Shown here: piece after piece, positions 21,131 to 32,350 of the stretch
Numbering within the stretch: position 1 is the stretch's first letter
Layout of the letters: the number at the start of each line of letters is the position of its first letter
Assembly: GCF_963678635.1 (NCBI RefSeq)
Contig: NC_087063.1
Location: forward strand, 82,815,574 to 82,879,573
Length of the DNA: 64,000 bases
Direction: 5' to 3'
Source: Symsagittifera roscoffensis
Lineage: Eukaryota > Xenacoelomorpha > Acoela > Convolutidae
Made by a program: the position numbers and the translations under genes
Notes under the pieces: generated by a model
The model's input: only the letters and a program-made list of their open reading frames with translations
Databases searched by the model: none
What the model was told of the DNA's origin: nothing

Positions 21131-22341
21131 TGTGCCAGTCGGTCATGTCTGGAGGTTTGACCTTGAGAAACACGTAATTTTGGAGTGAAAATTTATTTTT
21201 AAAAATTTCGAAAGGAGCCTATCATGCTCAGTTTTCTCGAACCAACTGAAAACAAAAAGTGAAAAATCAGAACGTCCGAATTAACAATTGCGGGAAACTA
21301 CTCAAGAAAAAGGCAGGAAATTGCTATTCGCAATTTCTCGATACGAAATAATAAGAGAGTAGAGCTGTCTTATCCCGAAAACAGGAGAATAGAACACAGA
21401 CTTGAGAAAGGACGATTATTTGAACGGAACAGAGTGAACGTTCAATGGAAGAGAGGACAACTCGAGTGTCCCGATGGTTCATACAGAAACTTTGATTCTT
21501 GAGACAGAACTTACTTCTGTTGTTAAAACTAATTAGCATCAAACTTATTTAGTTATATTATTTGATTCTCGAGCTGCTCATCTTTTAATTACTCCTTATA
21601 CTCAAGCGCATCGACATGTGAGTTCTCAATTTAAATTTCTCGAGCGTATTTTGTGATAGTTATGTTGAGATAAGGCGAGTTTTGGGTTGATCCATCTGAA
21701 ATGGATCAAAGTTCCACTGTCCAATAAAAAGTAACTAAGCGGATTGTTCCGACCCGGTTTTTAACAGCGTTCATGTATTTTGGGTATTTCGAGACCTAAG
21801 TATGGGGACGTTTTTATTTCTAGAGTGGGGGGTATTTTGGTAGTGGCCTTTAAGCTGTAACGGGTTCCAGTCTCATGTCGCAAGCGAACCGAATTGGCTC
21901 CGACCGTTCTTGAGGTAGAAAAACACAAGAGATAGTGTCCCTGACTCTTGAGCCAGTGGTTATAGGGCCTAATTTTCTTAAGCCTCATGTGTGACTGCAG
22001 TAGACGAATGTTACATAGTGTTTTTATGGCGCTCCTGGGTGTTTACGACATCAAGACTACGGAGTCGAACCCACTTGAGACAGCTTCGGGCTGAATGCCC
22101 ATTCTAGAGTACCGGCGGTACGGTTCGACAGGAACGTGCAAACCTTCCGGTTGTACCGTGATAGCTTTTTAAGAAAACTCGAGAAAATTTCCTGGTACGC
22201 TCTCCGAACGAGGCTTAGCTAACCGAGTAAAGGGGGGCAACTAGGGAGACAAAAACACGAGCAAAAAGACAAAAAGCAAAACAAAAACCAAAAAAGAATA
22301 GAAAAAGGAACAAAAACCATAAAACGAAAAAAGACAGTGAC
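21131..22341 (+). repeat. 3' LTR of element 1
   Basis: It starts TGTGCC directly after the purine tract and ends where similarity to the 5' LTR stops. The length is 1,211 bp. A hairpin with arms GAAATTGC and GCAATTTC and a 5-base loop lies at 21,317-21,337. The conserved block at 22,005-22,038 is the candidate core promoter. Segments of this LTR occur in inverted orientation inside the long LTR2 arrays (41.8, 50.5, 52.9, 56.3 and 62.0 kb), so the two LTR families have exchanged sequence. Confidence 0.85.
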
Positions 22342-22418
22342 TTTGACACCAGATTAGTTGGATCAAACCTTTATATTAATTAAATAGTATACCCATACTG
22401 TTTTACAAGTTCGATCGT
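22342..22418. other. Unassigned junction sequence
   Basis: These 77 A/T-rich bases lie between the end of element 1 and the point where recognisable element 2 LTR sequence resumes. They do not match the corresponding part of other LTR2 copies. They could be a diverged LTR2 segment or a small unrelated insertion. Confidence 0.4.
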
Positions 22419-22522
22419 CCAATAACGTTCTTAATTCTTAATAATCACCAATCCGGAAGGCTCGCTGCTAAAAATTCGAATTCTGCAGAGATTGCATTTT
22501 TCACATTCTGGTCGAATGTCAC
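22419..22522 (-). repeat. 3' LTR remnant of element 2
   Basis: The minus strand begins TGTGACATTCGACCAGAATG directly after the purine tract and matches the 5' LTR start at 39,906 for about 100 bp. It then loses similarity and meets the end of element 1. This fixes the LTR2 start and shows that element 1 arrived later. Confidence 0.8.
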
Positions 22523-23344
22523 ATACTCCCCGGACAGTCCGGTCAATGTCCTCATTGAATCACGCAATGTTCGTAAAATAGATACAGTGTCATCGAACAG
22601 AATTTACAAAATGCACGAAATTACTTTTATCCACGTCACATCGACTCACTGCAGAATATAAATGGCATCATACTACATCACTATAGCCTTCAAATTCTTT
22701 CATTAATCTGCACATTGAGGATATGACCTAAGATAAAAACATATTTTCTGACTTCCAGTGTCAATGTCCCGATTAAAACTTTTTCTCTTCGATTTAAAAG
22801 GTGTTGGCTTGCAGGACAGTCCTGCCAACCAACAAGCTAAAATTATCCTACTATGCTTCTTCCCTTCGGAAATCTTGCTTGTTATTGTCCTGAATATTCA
22901 AACTAAGAAACTCTGTGGTTAGAAAGAACAATGAAACAATCTCCCTCTTCGAGAGATTACCCAAGCCTTCCATGCCACCACAAAGTGATCAGTTCTCCTA
23001 GCTGATTAAAAACAGTCATGCAGGCTGGAATATTTAAATATACTCCTTCACTTAAGCCTTTCTAAATAAATAGTAAGTGAGTGTCTCTAAAGCCACTTCA
23101 ACTAAAATCAAAATGCAAATTTATAAATGCAACAATTTCAACACTCAACTTAGTGTTTCAGTTTTCAATTACAACTTGGTTGCTTGGTTTCTCACTTGAG
23201 TTTTTCACACACATAAAACAATTCTGAGTTTTAACGTTTCTTTATCACTCCTTTGTTTTCTTCTTTTTTCGTCGTTTAGAAGTTCTAAAACTTCTAAATT
23301 CTTCTAATTTCATCTCTTTTTTCATCTTGTTTTTCGGTCACTCG
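22523..23344 (-). other. 3' untranslated region and polypurine tract, element 2
   Basis: Aligns with 48,775-49,562 on the plus strand. On the minus strand it ends GACTGTCCGGGGAGTA before the LTR (complement at 22,523-22,536), the candidate PPT. The rest is A/T-rich with no conserved frame. Confidence 0.75.
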
Positions 23345-23640
23345 TCAATGCTCCATTTCTTCCTCCTGTGATACCGACTCTGCACTCTCAGTTTCTGTAT
23401 CTTGTAACACGTCGTTAGCTATCCTGACGCTGCTGGAAGCCGTCCTCCAACACTTCTGCTCTTCTACCCTCTGTTTGCAGCAAGGTAGGGGATCCACGTT
23501 AGATTCTCTGTTCCGGCAGAAGCTGTTGTGGAGACACAACGTCACGTTTCTCTCCAAATCTTCTTTCAGCATCTCTGCTTTTTCCTTTCCACTACGTTCA
23601 CTCGTCCTGGAAATTCTTTTCTCGCTGGCCATACAGCGTT
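23345..23640 (-). pseudogene. ORF3 C-terminal end, element 2
   Basis: This encodes the C-terminal 80 or so residues of ORF3, with LKEDLERNVTLCLHNSFC near-identical to the copy ending at 48,774. At about 23,640 it is joined, out of frame, to the middle of ORF3, so roughly 5 kb of ORF3 coding sequence is missing. The tail after the conserved part is acidic and differs between copies. Confidence 0.75.
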
Positions 23641-25023
23641 CTCTGCTGTTGTAGGATCTCTGAGTCTAATCAGAAAACCTCTACTGTGTAGATGGTCATT
23701 GATGCCAGCAAACACAATCGTAATTGGGTTCATGTCCGTCTGCCTTTGTACTCCTATAGCCAGAGATATCGATTGCAGTAGGTCCAGGTCGACCGCTGCC
23801 AACATTATGACGTCCGGCCAAAACAAAGACTTGGAGGTGTACACGAACTCTGAATTCGCTACTACCATAATCTTGGCCTTCCTCATCTCTGCTTTGTCAT
23901 AGGCGGCGAAGATGGTCTCATCTTTCTTTATCGCTGTCAATCCGCCATATCTCTGGGCATCACCATCTTGGTTCACTAGTTTTGGGTACACTCGTTCCTT
24001 CACATGACCAGGTGGTGTCGTCAGCTGCCTGAATATCTTCACGTGTTGTTCAATCGGCGCTCTCGTCGTCAGCAATCTTCCTGGTCTCTCTTCACGATTC
24101 CCCTCATCATGGTTCAATCTCACATCTTGCAACGGTCTCGCATTCACTGGTCCCATTGTGTTGTTAGAGGGCAGTCCCTCCAAGTCAGCAAATTTTAAGG
24201 CCGTCGTGGAGCTGAAATTTATGCTAGCGGCTATCAACCAGTCTACGCCGGTTATCGAGTACAATCTGTTGACGGATAGCGTCGCTCCATTCAGCATCCT
24301 CCTTGCATCTTCGATGAAGCTTACTCTCTGGAGATCCAGCTTCATTAGTTCGTCTTTGTATATATGCCAGGGAGACGGTATGGGTCTTGACCACATCAAT
24401 GAGCCTCTGCTCGGTCTCTCCTCTCGACTGGTACTTGTCGTCTCCGATCTAGTGTCCGATCTAGATGTGCCTGCTGTCTCTTCGATTGGGTTGACAGGTC
24501 CTATTCTTCTCCTAGGATGAATGGTACTCCTCATCGGTGCTTCTCCCAATCGATCCTGTACGTCTGTTCTTTGACCTGGTTCGCTGGAGCTTTGTTGCCT
24601 GTAGTTCGTGACGGCCGGGACCGTACCCAAGCGTGTTTCCAGGCTAGGAGGCACAAAGGTGGTAATCACCGCATCACTCACTGTTCCTTCTTCCTTCAGC
24701 ATTCCTGTGTCAAAGAGTTCTGCTTCCAGCTCGTCCAACCGCTCTTGGAAGACTCGATTCAACCAAGCTTGTCCTTCGATACTGTCGAAGTGGATGCCGT
24801 CCGTGGTCAGTCTGGCCTGATCCATGGCTCTCAACTCATGTTCGATGTCCATGAGGATCATTCTTCCGGCGTTTCGACTTGCTAGGTTCCTCAAGATGTT
24901 GTTCCACCTGACGACTCCCTCGTTGTGCCTTCTTCCTGAGGCTGTCAGGCTTCTCGTATTCATTGGCACAGTGCAAACGGTCAGTACCGCGCAACTGAAT
25001 TTCTGCCAGAGGGTCATAAACTA
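23640..25023 (-). pseudogene. ORF3 SGNH block V, linker and second SGNH-like domain, element 2
   Basis: It continues in frame after a TAG at 25,021-25,023. TVCTVP and TTDGIHFD (Asp codon near 24,801, His near 24,792) give the last SGNH block. A Ser/Pro/Arg-rich linker follows. MGPVNARPL, VVANSEF and FAGINDHLH then match the second SGNH-like domain of element 1. The GDS-equivalent position here is NSE, so the serine is present in a different context. The open part continues past the deletion junction into an unrelated frame, which is why its last 25 residues look unlike ORF3. Confidence 0.75.
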
Positions 25024-26457
25024 ACACACCATCATTGACTCCCATAGTGCTTCCTGCTCATCTGAACCTCTGGAGATGTCATTCGTCCCAACTAAGATCA
25101 TCACATTGGGAATCCTCCCTGGATTCATCAGTTCCACCATCCGATATGATTGGGCTATCGTTGCGCCTCCAAAGGCCATCACCGTGGTGACCCACGAGGT
25201 CCTCAAATTCGACAGCACTCTGACTAAGCTGTCTCCCACTCTGACTAAGCTGTCTGCAGGTGGTTGCTGCAGGTTTACAGCCGGGCTCCAAGTAGTTCGA
25301 TTGAAGCAGGCCCTCGGATCTGTCTCCGGAACTCCCGTGAAATTGTATTTCAATTGATTATTCTTTTGCACGTCTATTATGCGAGACACTTTCTTCGCTG
25401 GCATCTTCCGCACTTTCCTCTCTGGGATTCTCGAGCTCCCCATGAGTGGTGTCACGTCACTTATCCCCTGTCTGATCACAGTCTGGGAGAGTCGTACTCT
25501 GCCCGTATCGTCAATCGTTCCATAGGGTGCAGTCACCCCGGAACCTGGCGAATTCTTGTTAGCGACCAGTCGTCCAGCTGTCTCTCTCAGTTTCCTCACT
25601 GTCTGTTCTACGACGGGATCACCCAAAGTGTCGCTAGGATCCGGGATCGTTACTCGATTTGTCTCTGCTGGGAGCCGTGTCTCCGTTGTTTGACTCATTT
25701 CTCGAGGCGTCAAGAGCTCCATCGGGGACTGCCCACGAGGAATGTCCCTTGCAGGTATCACTTTCTCCACGGCCGTTGTCAGCGCCACCTGCTCCGATCG
25801 CTCTTTGTATTCCTGCCTCAAGCGCTCAATCTCTTGACCCTGCTTTTTGTTGCAGTCTTCAAACAACTTTCTCCACATGTCCCGATCTTCCTCCATCTGG
25901 AGCATGCTTCTGGTCATCTCGTCCAGCTCCTTCTTTGTACTTTTCAGCTCATCGTTCATCTCGTCCAGATCTTGCATGGTTTGGTTCGTCTGAACCTTCT
26001 GTGCTACTTTCGCCCTTTTTGGTGGCACAGCTGCTCTCAGTGGTGAACCAGACGAGGTCGCCTCGCTGTTCATCTCCCGATGCATTCTCGTCAGCCCAGG
26101 TTTGGGCTTGGAGGGCATCGGCATCTCACCTGGTTGGTAAGTCCTAGATCTTCCCAATCCAGGCTCATTCGCCAAGTCACTCCCTGAGAGAGCCCCGTTT
26201 CTCCACCTCATCACTCTCATGTTCGGGCGGTCTAGTACTCCTCTTTCTCCATATTCTGCCATCAACAGGACTTCCCTGGGGCGGTCCCCACGGTTGTCGT
26301 GCCCCAAGATGTTGATCAGGGCGGTCACCAACATGACTACCTCTGGGTCCTCCAGAGCGAAGTCTCGATCGATCAGCCGACGATAGATCGCATCTATCAT
26401 CGGTCCTACATATGCCTCTGCCAGGTCCATCAATTCATCCAAGTTGAAGTTGTCCAT
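25021..26457 (-). pseudogene. ORF3 N-terminal domain, coiled coil and SGNH blocks I-III, element 2
   Basis: 478 codons from the ATG at 26,457. The N-terminal domain (residues 1-110) aligns with element 1. A coiled coil lies at about residues 165-245. Basic and Pro-rich linkers precede the SGNH start VGDSLVRV (GDS near 25,236) and LVGTNDISRG (GTND near 25,089). A 21-bp in-frame tandem duplication at about 25,214-25,256 repeats the nucleophile segment as DSLVRV-GDSLVRV. An in-frame TAG cuts the domain between blocks III and V. Confidence 0.8.
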
Positions 26458-26860
26458 TCTATTCTTTCAAGTTTGATTTGATTCGATTCGATATTTGACT
26501 CAAGTGAGTTATTAAATGATCAATCAAGATCTAGAAAAGAAGTCACAAATATCACACTTGTCTGTTTCACCTTAACATATATTGTTAAAATTTGCTTAAA
26601 AACAGTTCAGATAAAAAGATATTTATCCTAAAATTTATTAAAATCAATTGGTTTCTAAAATTTTGGAATTCGACCTAAGATTGGACAGTCCAAACATTGG
26701 ATCTATTCCCAAGATCGTCATTTAGTTGTTCATGGTCACTAACCCCTACTTACCCATGATCTTAATAACCTAACACATAACATAACATAACATAACATAA
26801 CACACATATCACATATTACATACAACTTAGTCTTTGGCCTAACACCCTCTCGCACATCAC
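26458..26860 (-). promoter_or_regulatory. Pol-ORF3 spacer with candidate acceptor, element 2
   Basis: This 403-bp noncoding gap is equivalent to 11,421-11,858. On the minus strand CTTCTTTTCTAG ends at 26,531, 73 bp before the ORF3 ATG. An ACATA pentanucleotide run lies at about 26,774-26,801. A like-sized gap with an acceptor-like site in a diverged relative supports expression of ORF3 by splicing, although this remains inference. Confidence 0.4.
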
Positions 26861-28969
26861 TCAGCCTATACTTAAGTAATATTTCTTATGTAGGTATACT
26901 TGTATATTCGTATCAGAGAATATCACGTGTACAAGCACGTACAATTCCCGAGGATGCAGTCTTCCTCTGTTTGGATCGTACACTGGAAGCGAGAGCTCCT
27001 TCACGTCCATTTCGACAAGGAAGTCCCTCAGCCTCGTCAAGGACAAGACTAGGTTCTCTGGGTCCACGTGCTGCTTCTCCGTCGCCCTCGTTACTAAGAA
27101 GCACAAGTATTTTCCCGGTATCTGCGACGCCGCCGGAGGTAAGGCTGCTACGCCCCCTATCCCTGGTCTTTGCTTCCAAAGGAATTCCACGTTTTTGTAT
27201 TCTCTCTTAAAATCTGCCGCTAACGCTGTCCTAAAACTCTTGTCTGTGGTGATTGCTATCGCACATGTTCTGTTTGTGAGTATGAAATCACTGTCTGTTA
27301 GTATTATGTTACTAGAAGATTCATTTGGTAAGTTAAAATATGACTCAACTACCCTGCCTATGTCAGGTTTCTTAGGCTCTTCGCCTGTTTCTGCTTCTAA
27401 GTCTCCTGTTTCTCTTGCTATTCTTAATTTTTTTATTATCAAGTTTTCAGTGTGGTTAAGTCCTACCCCCACTCCCCGGACAAAAATATCCATCGACGTC
27501 CCCGTCGATCGCATACCGGGTATCAAGTCGAGGTTAGAAGCTGGAATGAGTAGTCGTCCTTCCTGGGCAGCCCAGGAAGGATCATCTCGTTCGGTCTTGA
27601 TGTATTTCATGCTTTCACGATCTACGTCTTGAATCGTGACGCTGGTCTCCTCTGGATCCGAGGTCGTTTCATTCAGCCACTCTAAGACACGCAGGTTCGT
27701 CAAGTCTTGTTCACATGACTGCTGTTGCTCGTCGTCGAATTCTACCTCGGGTTTTGACCAGTCGTCAACCCACTCATCGTCGTGATCATCGACTATGTCA
27801 ATGTCTTGTGACACAGTTATTTCCTCTAGACCCACTACTTCCTCCACCATCTTCTTCAGATCTATCCTGTCCACTACGAAGTCGTCACCGTAAGGATTGT
27901 ATTTCTTTCTTGGTCTCATCCCGTCCTTCTGACGAGTCTGTATGGTGAACGGAAGATCCGGTTCCAAGTTCTTGGGAACATCTATCTGTTCGGGATCCTG
28001 CCAATCTTCCTCTGCGTAGGGTAAGGTTTCATCGTCCGCTTCGATCTGTTCGTTTGGATCCAGGTCCAGCGGTGTATCCGAACCTTCCTCTACGACTTCG
28101 TTTCCATCGTTCTTCTCCCTGGTGCCTTTTTCATTGACCTCACAAGTAGGATTCATCATTAGATAATCCCCTTCTCCCATGTCTGCAGGTATACACCAGT
28201 CTTCTGTCGATAGATTGTGTGGATTGATGTTCTCGTAGTGGGCGGCTCGGCCAGTACTCAGTCTATAAAAGCGTCCCTCCTGGTGCACCTCTGTAATCAT
28301 GAAGGGTCCCCTCCACTTTTTTAGGAGCTTCTTTGTCCCTTTCGGTGGTATAACGTTCTGAAATACCCATACGTAGTCTCCCACCGAGTAAGCCTTTGCA
28401 CCAGCTGCTTTCTTGTCGAGTTTTTTCCTCTGCCTTGCCTGTGCCTGCTGAGTGTTTCGTCTACACAAATCGCTCAGCTCCTGTTGGCGTCTGATCACAT
28501 CCTGTGGGGACGTTTTCTTTCCCTCATACTCTGGGTAAAAGAAGGTTAAGGGTAAAGACTTTTCGTGCCCAGTTAGCATCATGTGTGGACTGACTCCAGT
28601 GGTGGAGTGTTGCGTGCTATTATATGCTCCCATCACCTGTGGAAGGTATCTGTCCCAATCGGTCATATACCTGGAACAATATACTCTTAGCATCGACACT
28701 AACGTCCTATTCTGTCTTTCCACTAAGCCATTCGTTTGAGGGTGGTATGTCGTGGAGTGAGCCTGAGCGACCTGTGAGCGTCTCATTAGCTCTTTCGTAA
28801 GCTCTCCTACGAAAGCTGTTCCATTATCCGATTGAAACGTCATCGGACAACCATGTCTCGCTATCCACGTATTGATCAGGTGGTCGCATGTCTCTTCCGC
28901 CGAGGCAGTTATGCAGGGCATGGCCTCTGCATACTTCGTAAAATGATCTATCATGACCAGCACCTGATT
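26861..28969 (-). pseudogene. pol: integrase core fused to macro-like domain, element 2
   Basis: 700 open codons downstream of an in-frame TAA (28,970-28,972) that replaces the tyrosine codon of a GYNQ motif. Seen in order: IDHFTKYAEA, SDNGTAF, NGLVERQN (D,D,E core), the GPY/F-like WRGPFMITEV, an acidic linker of about 250 residues, FVRGVGVGLNHTEN, and the macro-like domain with ILTNRTCAIAITTD, PGKYLCFLVTR, LSLPVYDPNRGR and QVYL. The single frame shows that the macro-like domain is the natural C terminus of Pol and not a separate gene. Its end, HKKYYLSIG, is nearly identical to element 1. Confidence 0.85.
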
Positions 28970-30913
28970 TTAACCATTGTCTGTCATGCATATCTTTTGG
29001 TGATCTATTTGCACCACCTCGTTGAATTCAGACGACTCGATCGATTGTAAAGGAAATCGCAACTTCCTTGGATCCTTGACCTGTTGGCATGACAGACATG
29101 CTGTTACCCATTTCTCGCATGCCTTTTTCATCCCAGGCCACTCAAAGCGCTTCAGGATCCTCTGATATACTTTGTCGATCCCCTGATGGCCCATTTGATC
29201 ATGTGACCTGAATAATAGTTCTGTCTGATAGAGTTGCGGTAACACTTTCGCGTTATACTTGTATAGGACTCTGTCTTCCTCCTTTCTTTTGCAAGCCACA
29301 ATCCCGTCCTTGTTCAAATATAACCTCCCTTCTTTCTGCATGAAGTATTGTCTCAGGATGCGATAACTATCTTCCTCGAGGTCCCCTTTATCCGGAGAAC
29401 CATTCTCGATCCACCTTTTCAGGTTGCTTGTCATGCGATCATTTTTCTGCGCTCTTAGAAGGTCCGAGAGTCTGTATCTCGCCTTCAAGTACGTCTTCAT
29501 GACCCTCATCTGACTATTCAGCTCGTTGGGCTGATGTGTGTCTTCTTCCATCTTAACACACCAAATCTTCGCCAACGGTTGTGTTTCTTGTTCAAACGGC
29601 AGAAGATCAGTCCTGATTACCTCTTTCTGCGGCAACAGGCTTATCGAGCGTTTCGATACCGCTATTGTCTCCAAGTCATCCGCTGCGTTGTCAAAGACTC
29701 TTTCGCTTGGTATAAGGTAGCGATCGCTGTCAGGATCCTGGTACACCTCTCTGTCCAGGTCCCTTGCCCGAGTTTCCACTAGTAGCGTGTGTATCGCTAG
29801 TTCTGACAGTTCTGATCCCGAGCTTGAATCCCTGTCTGAATAGGTGTCCATTCCTGAGCTTCCTGAATTATCCTCCGTCGAAGAGGTTGTGCTGGAGACT
29901 GCACGCTCCTCCAGATCATGTCTGTGCTTTCTTTGCATCCATCTGAACTCCCCGGACAAAACCTTGTTCTCTAGGTCCTGTTTCTCATCAGGAATTTTCT
30001 CGTTTATCTCAGACTCCCCGGACAAATTTTCTTGTCCCGGGTGTTGATCTTGTGATCGCTGGTTCTTCTCATCATCCTTCTCCCCGGACAAATAGTCTTG
30101 CAGCAGATTTTGTTCTATCTCTTCACCCTCTTTATCCCGGTCCACAAAGGTGACGGTTTTCTTTCGCTTGCTGCTCCCCTGTTCTTTCTGTCCGTAAGAA
30201 GTACTGGTTAAAATCTCTTGGGGTATTGAGGATACTACTTGCTGAACTATTGTCCTACAATCCCTCTCGTTCTCTTCGTGCTGTCGTCTGAACGGCATGA
30301 TCTTCACCTTCTCACTGACTGTTAGCGATGCCACTGCTGCTGTCCACTCGGGGTCATCTCTGGTCACTTCTCTTTCTAACAATCCACCCAGCATCCGCAT
30401 CACTTGCGGTGTGACTTGCAACAACGTTTTATCAAATAATGAGAGGCTGTTTATGTTCATGCGAGAGAGTTCTTGCTGGACCAGGTTTGAGCGCAGCAAC
30501 AGATCCAAGGGGACCGGGTCCTCCTTGGATAGGATCTTTATCTCGGCTGCTTTCTCCACAGGCAACTCAGGGTGCCCTGGAATTGGATGTCCAGACTTAT
30601 CCAACCATCTCGTTAAGGGAAGCGCTTCATAAGTTTCTTTGTCCATAAACGAGAATCCCTCCTTTATTTCCGCCTGATTGGCCTGCTTCTGCTCCAATCT
30701 TTCATAGAACTCAGTTTTCTTGCTGAGGCTGTCAGCATTCTGGTGTTTATCACGCATCCTATGTTCGATTATCATATGGTAGCCATCCAATCTTACTATC
30801 CATCTACCAATATAACTCTGATCCATCGAGTAGGTTTTCAACCAGGATAACGCTCTGTTATCCACGCGTAACTTGAAGGGAGCGCTCCCCAAGTATGAAC
30901 GGTACTTTTCCAC
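28970..30913 (-). pseudogene. pol: RNase H end, linker and integrase N terminus, element 2
   Basis: 647 codons. The start has the RNase H segment with VDNRALSWL and HQNADSLSK. The linker of about 300 residues is acidic and Ser-rich and contains three LSGE strings, each encoded by TTGTCCGGGGAG-like DNA (minus-strand positions about 30,092, 30,026 and 29,961). The integrase H2C2 module (SHDQMGH, CLSC) and the first catalytic aspartate (QIDHQ) follow. It terminates at the TAA at 28,970-28,972. Confidence 0.85.
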
Positions 30914-32350
30914 GAAGGTGTCTACTGCAAAATTTCTGCTTTTGGTGCGCCATATTTCATCTCTGTGTCACTCAAGACCTTGCTGCCGTATGCAATGGGA
31001 CGGAGAACTGTTCTTCCGTTCCATTCTTGCTCTTGATGCAAGATTCCTGAGATGGCCACCACCGATGCGTCTGTGTCGAGAACATCCATGCCCTTTTCTG
31101 TAGGCATGCCCAGCACTGGCGCTTCGCACAGTTCTCGCTTTATGTTCTCGAAAGCAACCTGTGCCTCATCGTTCCATTCGAACTTTTTCCCTTTGTTGCG
31201 CATCAGCTTCTGCATCGGATACACCTTGTCCGCATATCCTTTTATGAATTCTCGGTAGTAATTGGCAAACCCTAGGAAGCTCAGGAGCTGTGTGTCCGTC
31301 CTGGGGCCTTCCATGTCAACACTGCTTCCACTGCTTCCGGGTCCGGCCTCACACCATACCTATCCACCAATCTTCCTAGGTACTTTATCGAATCCCTAAG
31401 GATTTCACATTTCGATGGTTTGCACTTTAATCCTGCTCTTTTCATGCATCCAAAGACCTCATCGAGCCTATCAATGTGGTCTTCCAGGGTCGGTGTCGCT
31501 ATGACTACGTCATCCACGTAACACATCACGAGATTCCCGTGCTTCTTGGTCACTTTCGTCGAAGCCTGAGCCATCAGTCTTTGAAAAGTGGCCGTTGCAT
31601 TGCACAAGCCGAAGGGCATCCTCTTCCACTGGTACAATCCCAATTCGCACGCGAACCCGGTTTTCTCTCTGTCCTTCTTCCGCAGAGGGACCTGCCAGAA
31701 GGCAGAACCTAAGTCCAATGTGGTGAAGAACTTGGCATCACCAAGCTTAGATAGGCTCTCGTCTATTCGCGGTATCGGGTACGCATCTTTTATCGTTACC
31801 GCGTTCAAGTAATGAAAGTCGCAACAAAATCTAAGCTGCCCCCTTTCTTTTTCGCCATTACTACCCCGCAAGCCCATGGCAATTTCGAGGGTTCTATCAT
31901 GTCGTATTCAAGCAACATTTCTATTTCCGCTCGGCACGCTTCCGATTTGTGAGGCATCATTCGTCTTGCGCCTTCTTCTAGTTCGATTTCGTGTTCGACG
32001 AAGTTACAGCAACCAATATCCGCCTTATGTTTTGAAAATACGTCTGCGTTCCGATTTAGGAGGTCCCGCAATTTTTCGAAATCTCCCTCACCTATTTTCC
32101 CTTTTAAATGTTCTATCTCTGGCAAAACCGGTTTGTCAGATTCTAGTTCATATGACGAGGGGCGTTCCGGAAAATTCGAGCAGCTTGATAAGCCGTCGTC
32201 CGTTTCGGATTTCATTGAAAACAATTTATGAATAGATTTTAATTCATTAATCCTCTTTAAAATCTTATCTTTATTGGCGTGATAAGGACAGTCTTTCACA
32301 CTATATTTCTTCAAGTTTTGTGTCTCCTCATAGTCGGTCCTCATCGGCAA
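30914..32350 (-). pseudogene. pol: reverse transcriptase and RNase H start, element 2
   Basis: Three overlapping frames cover RT: 32,350-31,805 (connector and fingers, VMAKKK), 31,877-31,281 (palm) and 31,314-30,922 (thumb to RNase H TDAS). The first frameshift lies in a G/A run after VMAKKK. Unlike element 1, motif A is intact as LDLGSAFW (Asp codon 31,713-31,715), and YVDD is at 31,509-31,520. RNase H is broken again near 30,920. Confidence 0.88.

Larger units (their letters stand above)
1..22341 (+). mobile_element. Element 1: giant Ty3/Gypsy-type LTR retroelement
   Basis: A long direct repeat (1-560 and 21,752-22,341) brackets an internal region of about 20.6 kb. The order is leader, gag with two CCHC knuckles, aspartic protease, RT, RNase H, integrase, macro-like domain, a 440-bp gap, then accessory ORF3 and a purine-rich tract at the 3' LTR border. 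The order PR-RT-RH-IN is that of Ty3/Gypsy elements. If the 5' LTR equals the 1,211-bp 3' LTR, the full element is about 23 kb, against roughly 5-8 kb for typical Gypsy elements. Reading frames are broken by many stops and several frameshifts, so this copy is inactive. It interrupts the 3' LTR of the oppositely oriented element 2. Target-site duplications cannot be read because the left end is outside the window. Confidence 0.93.
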
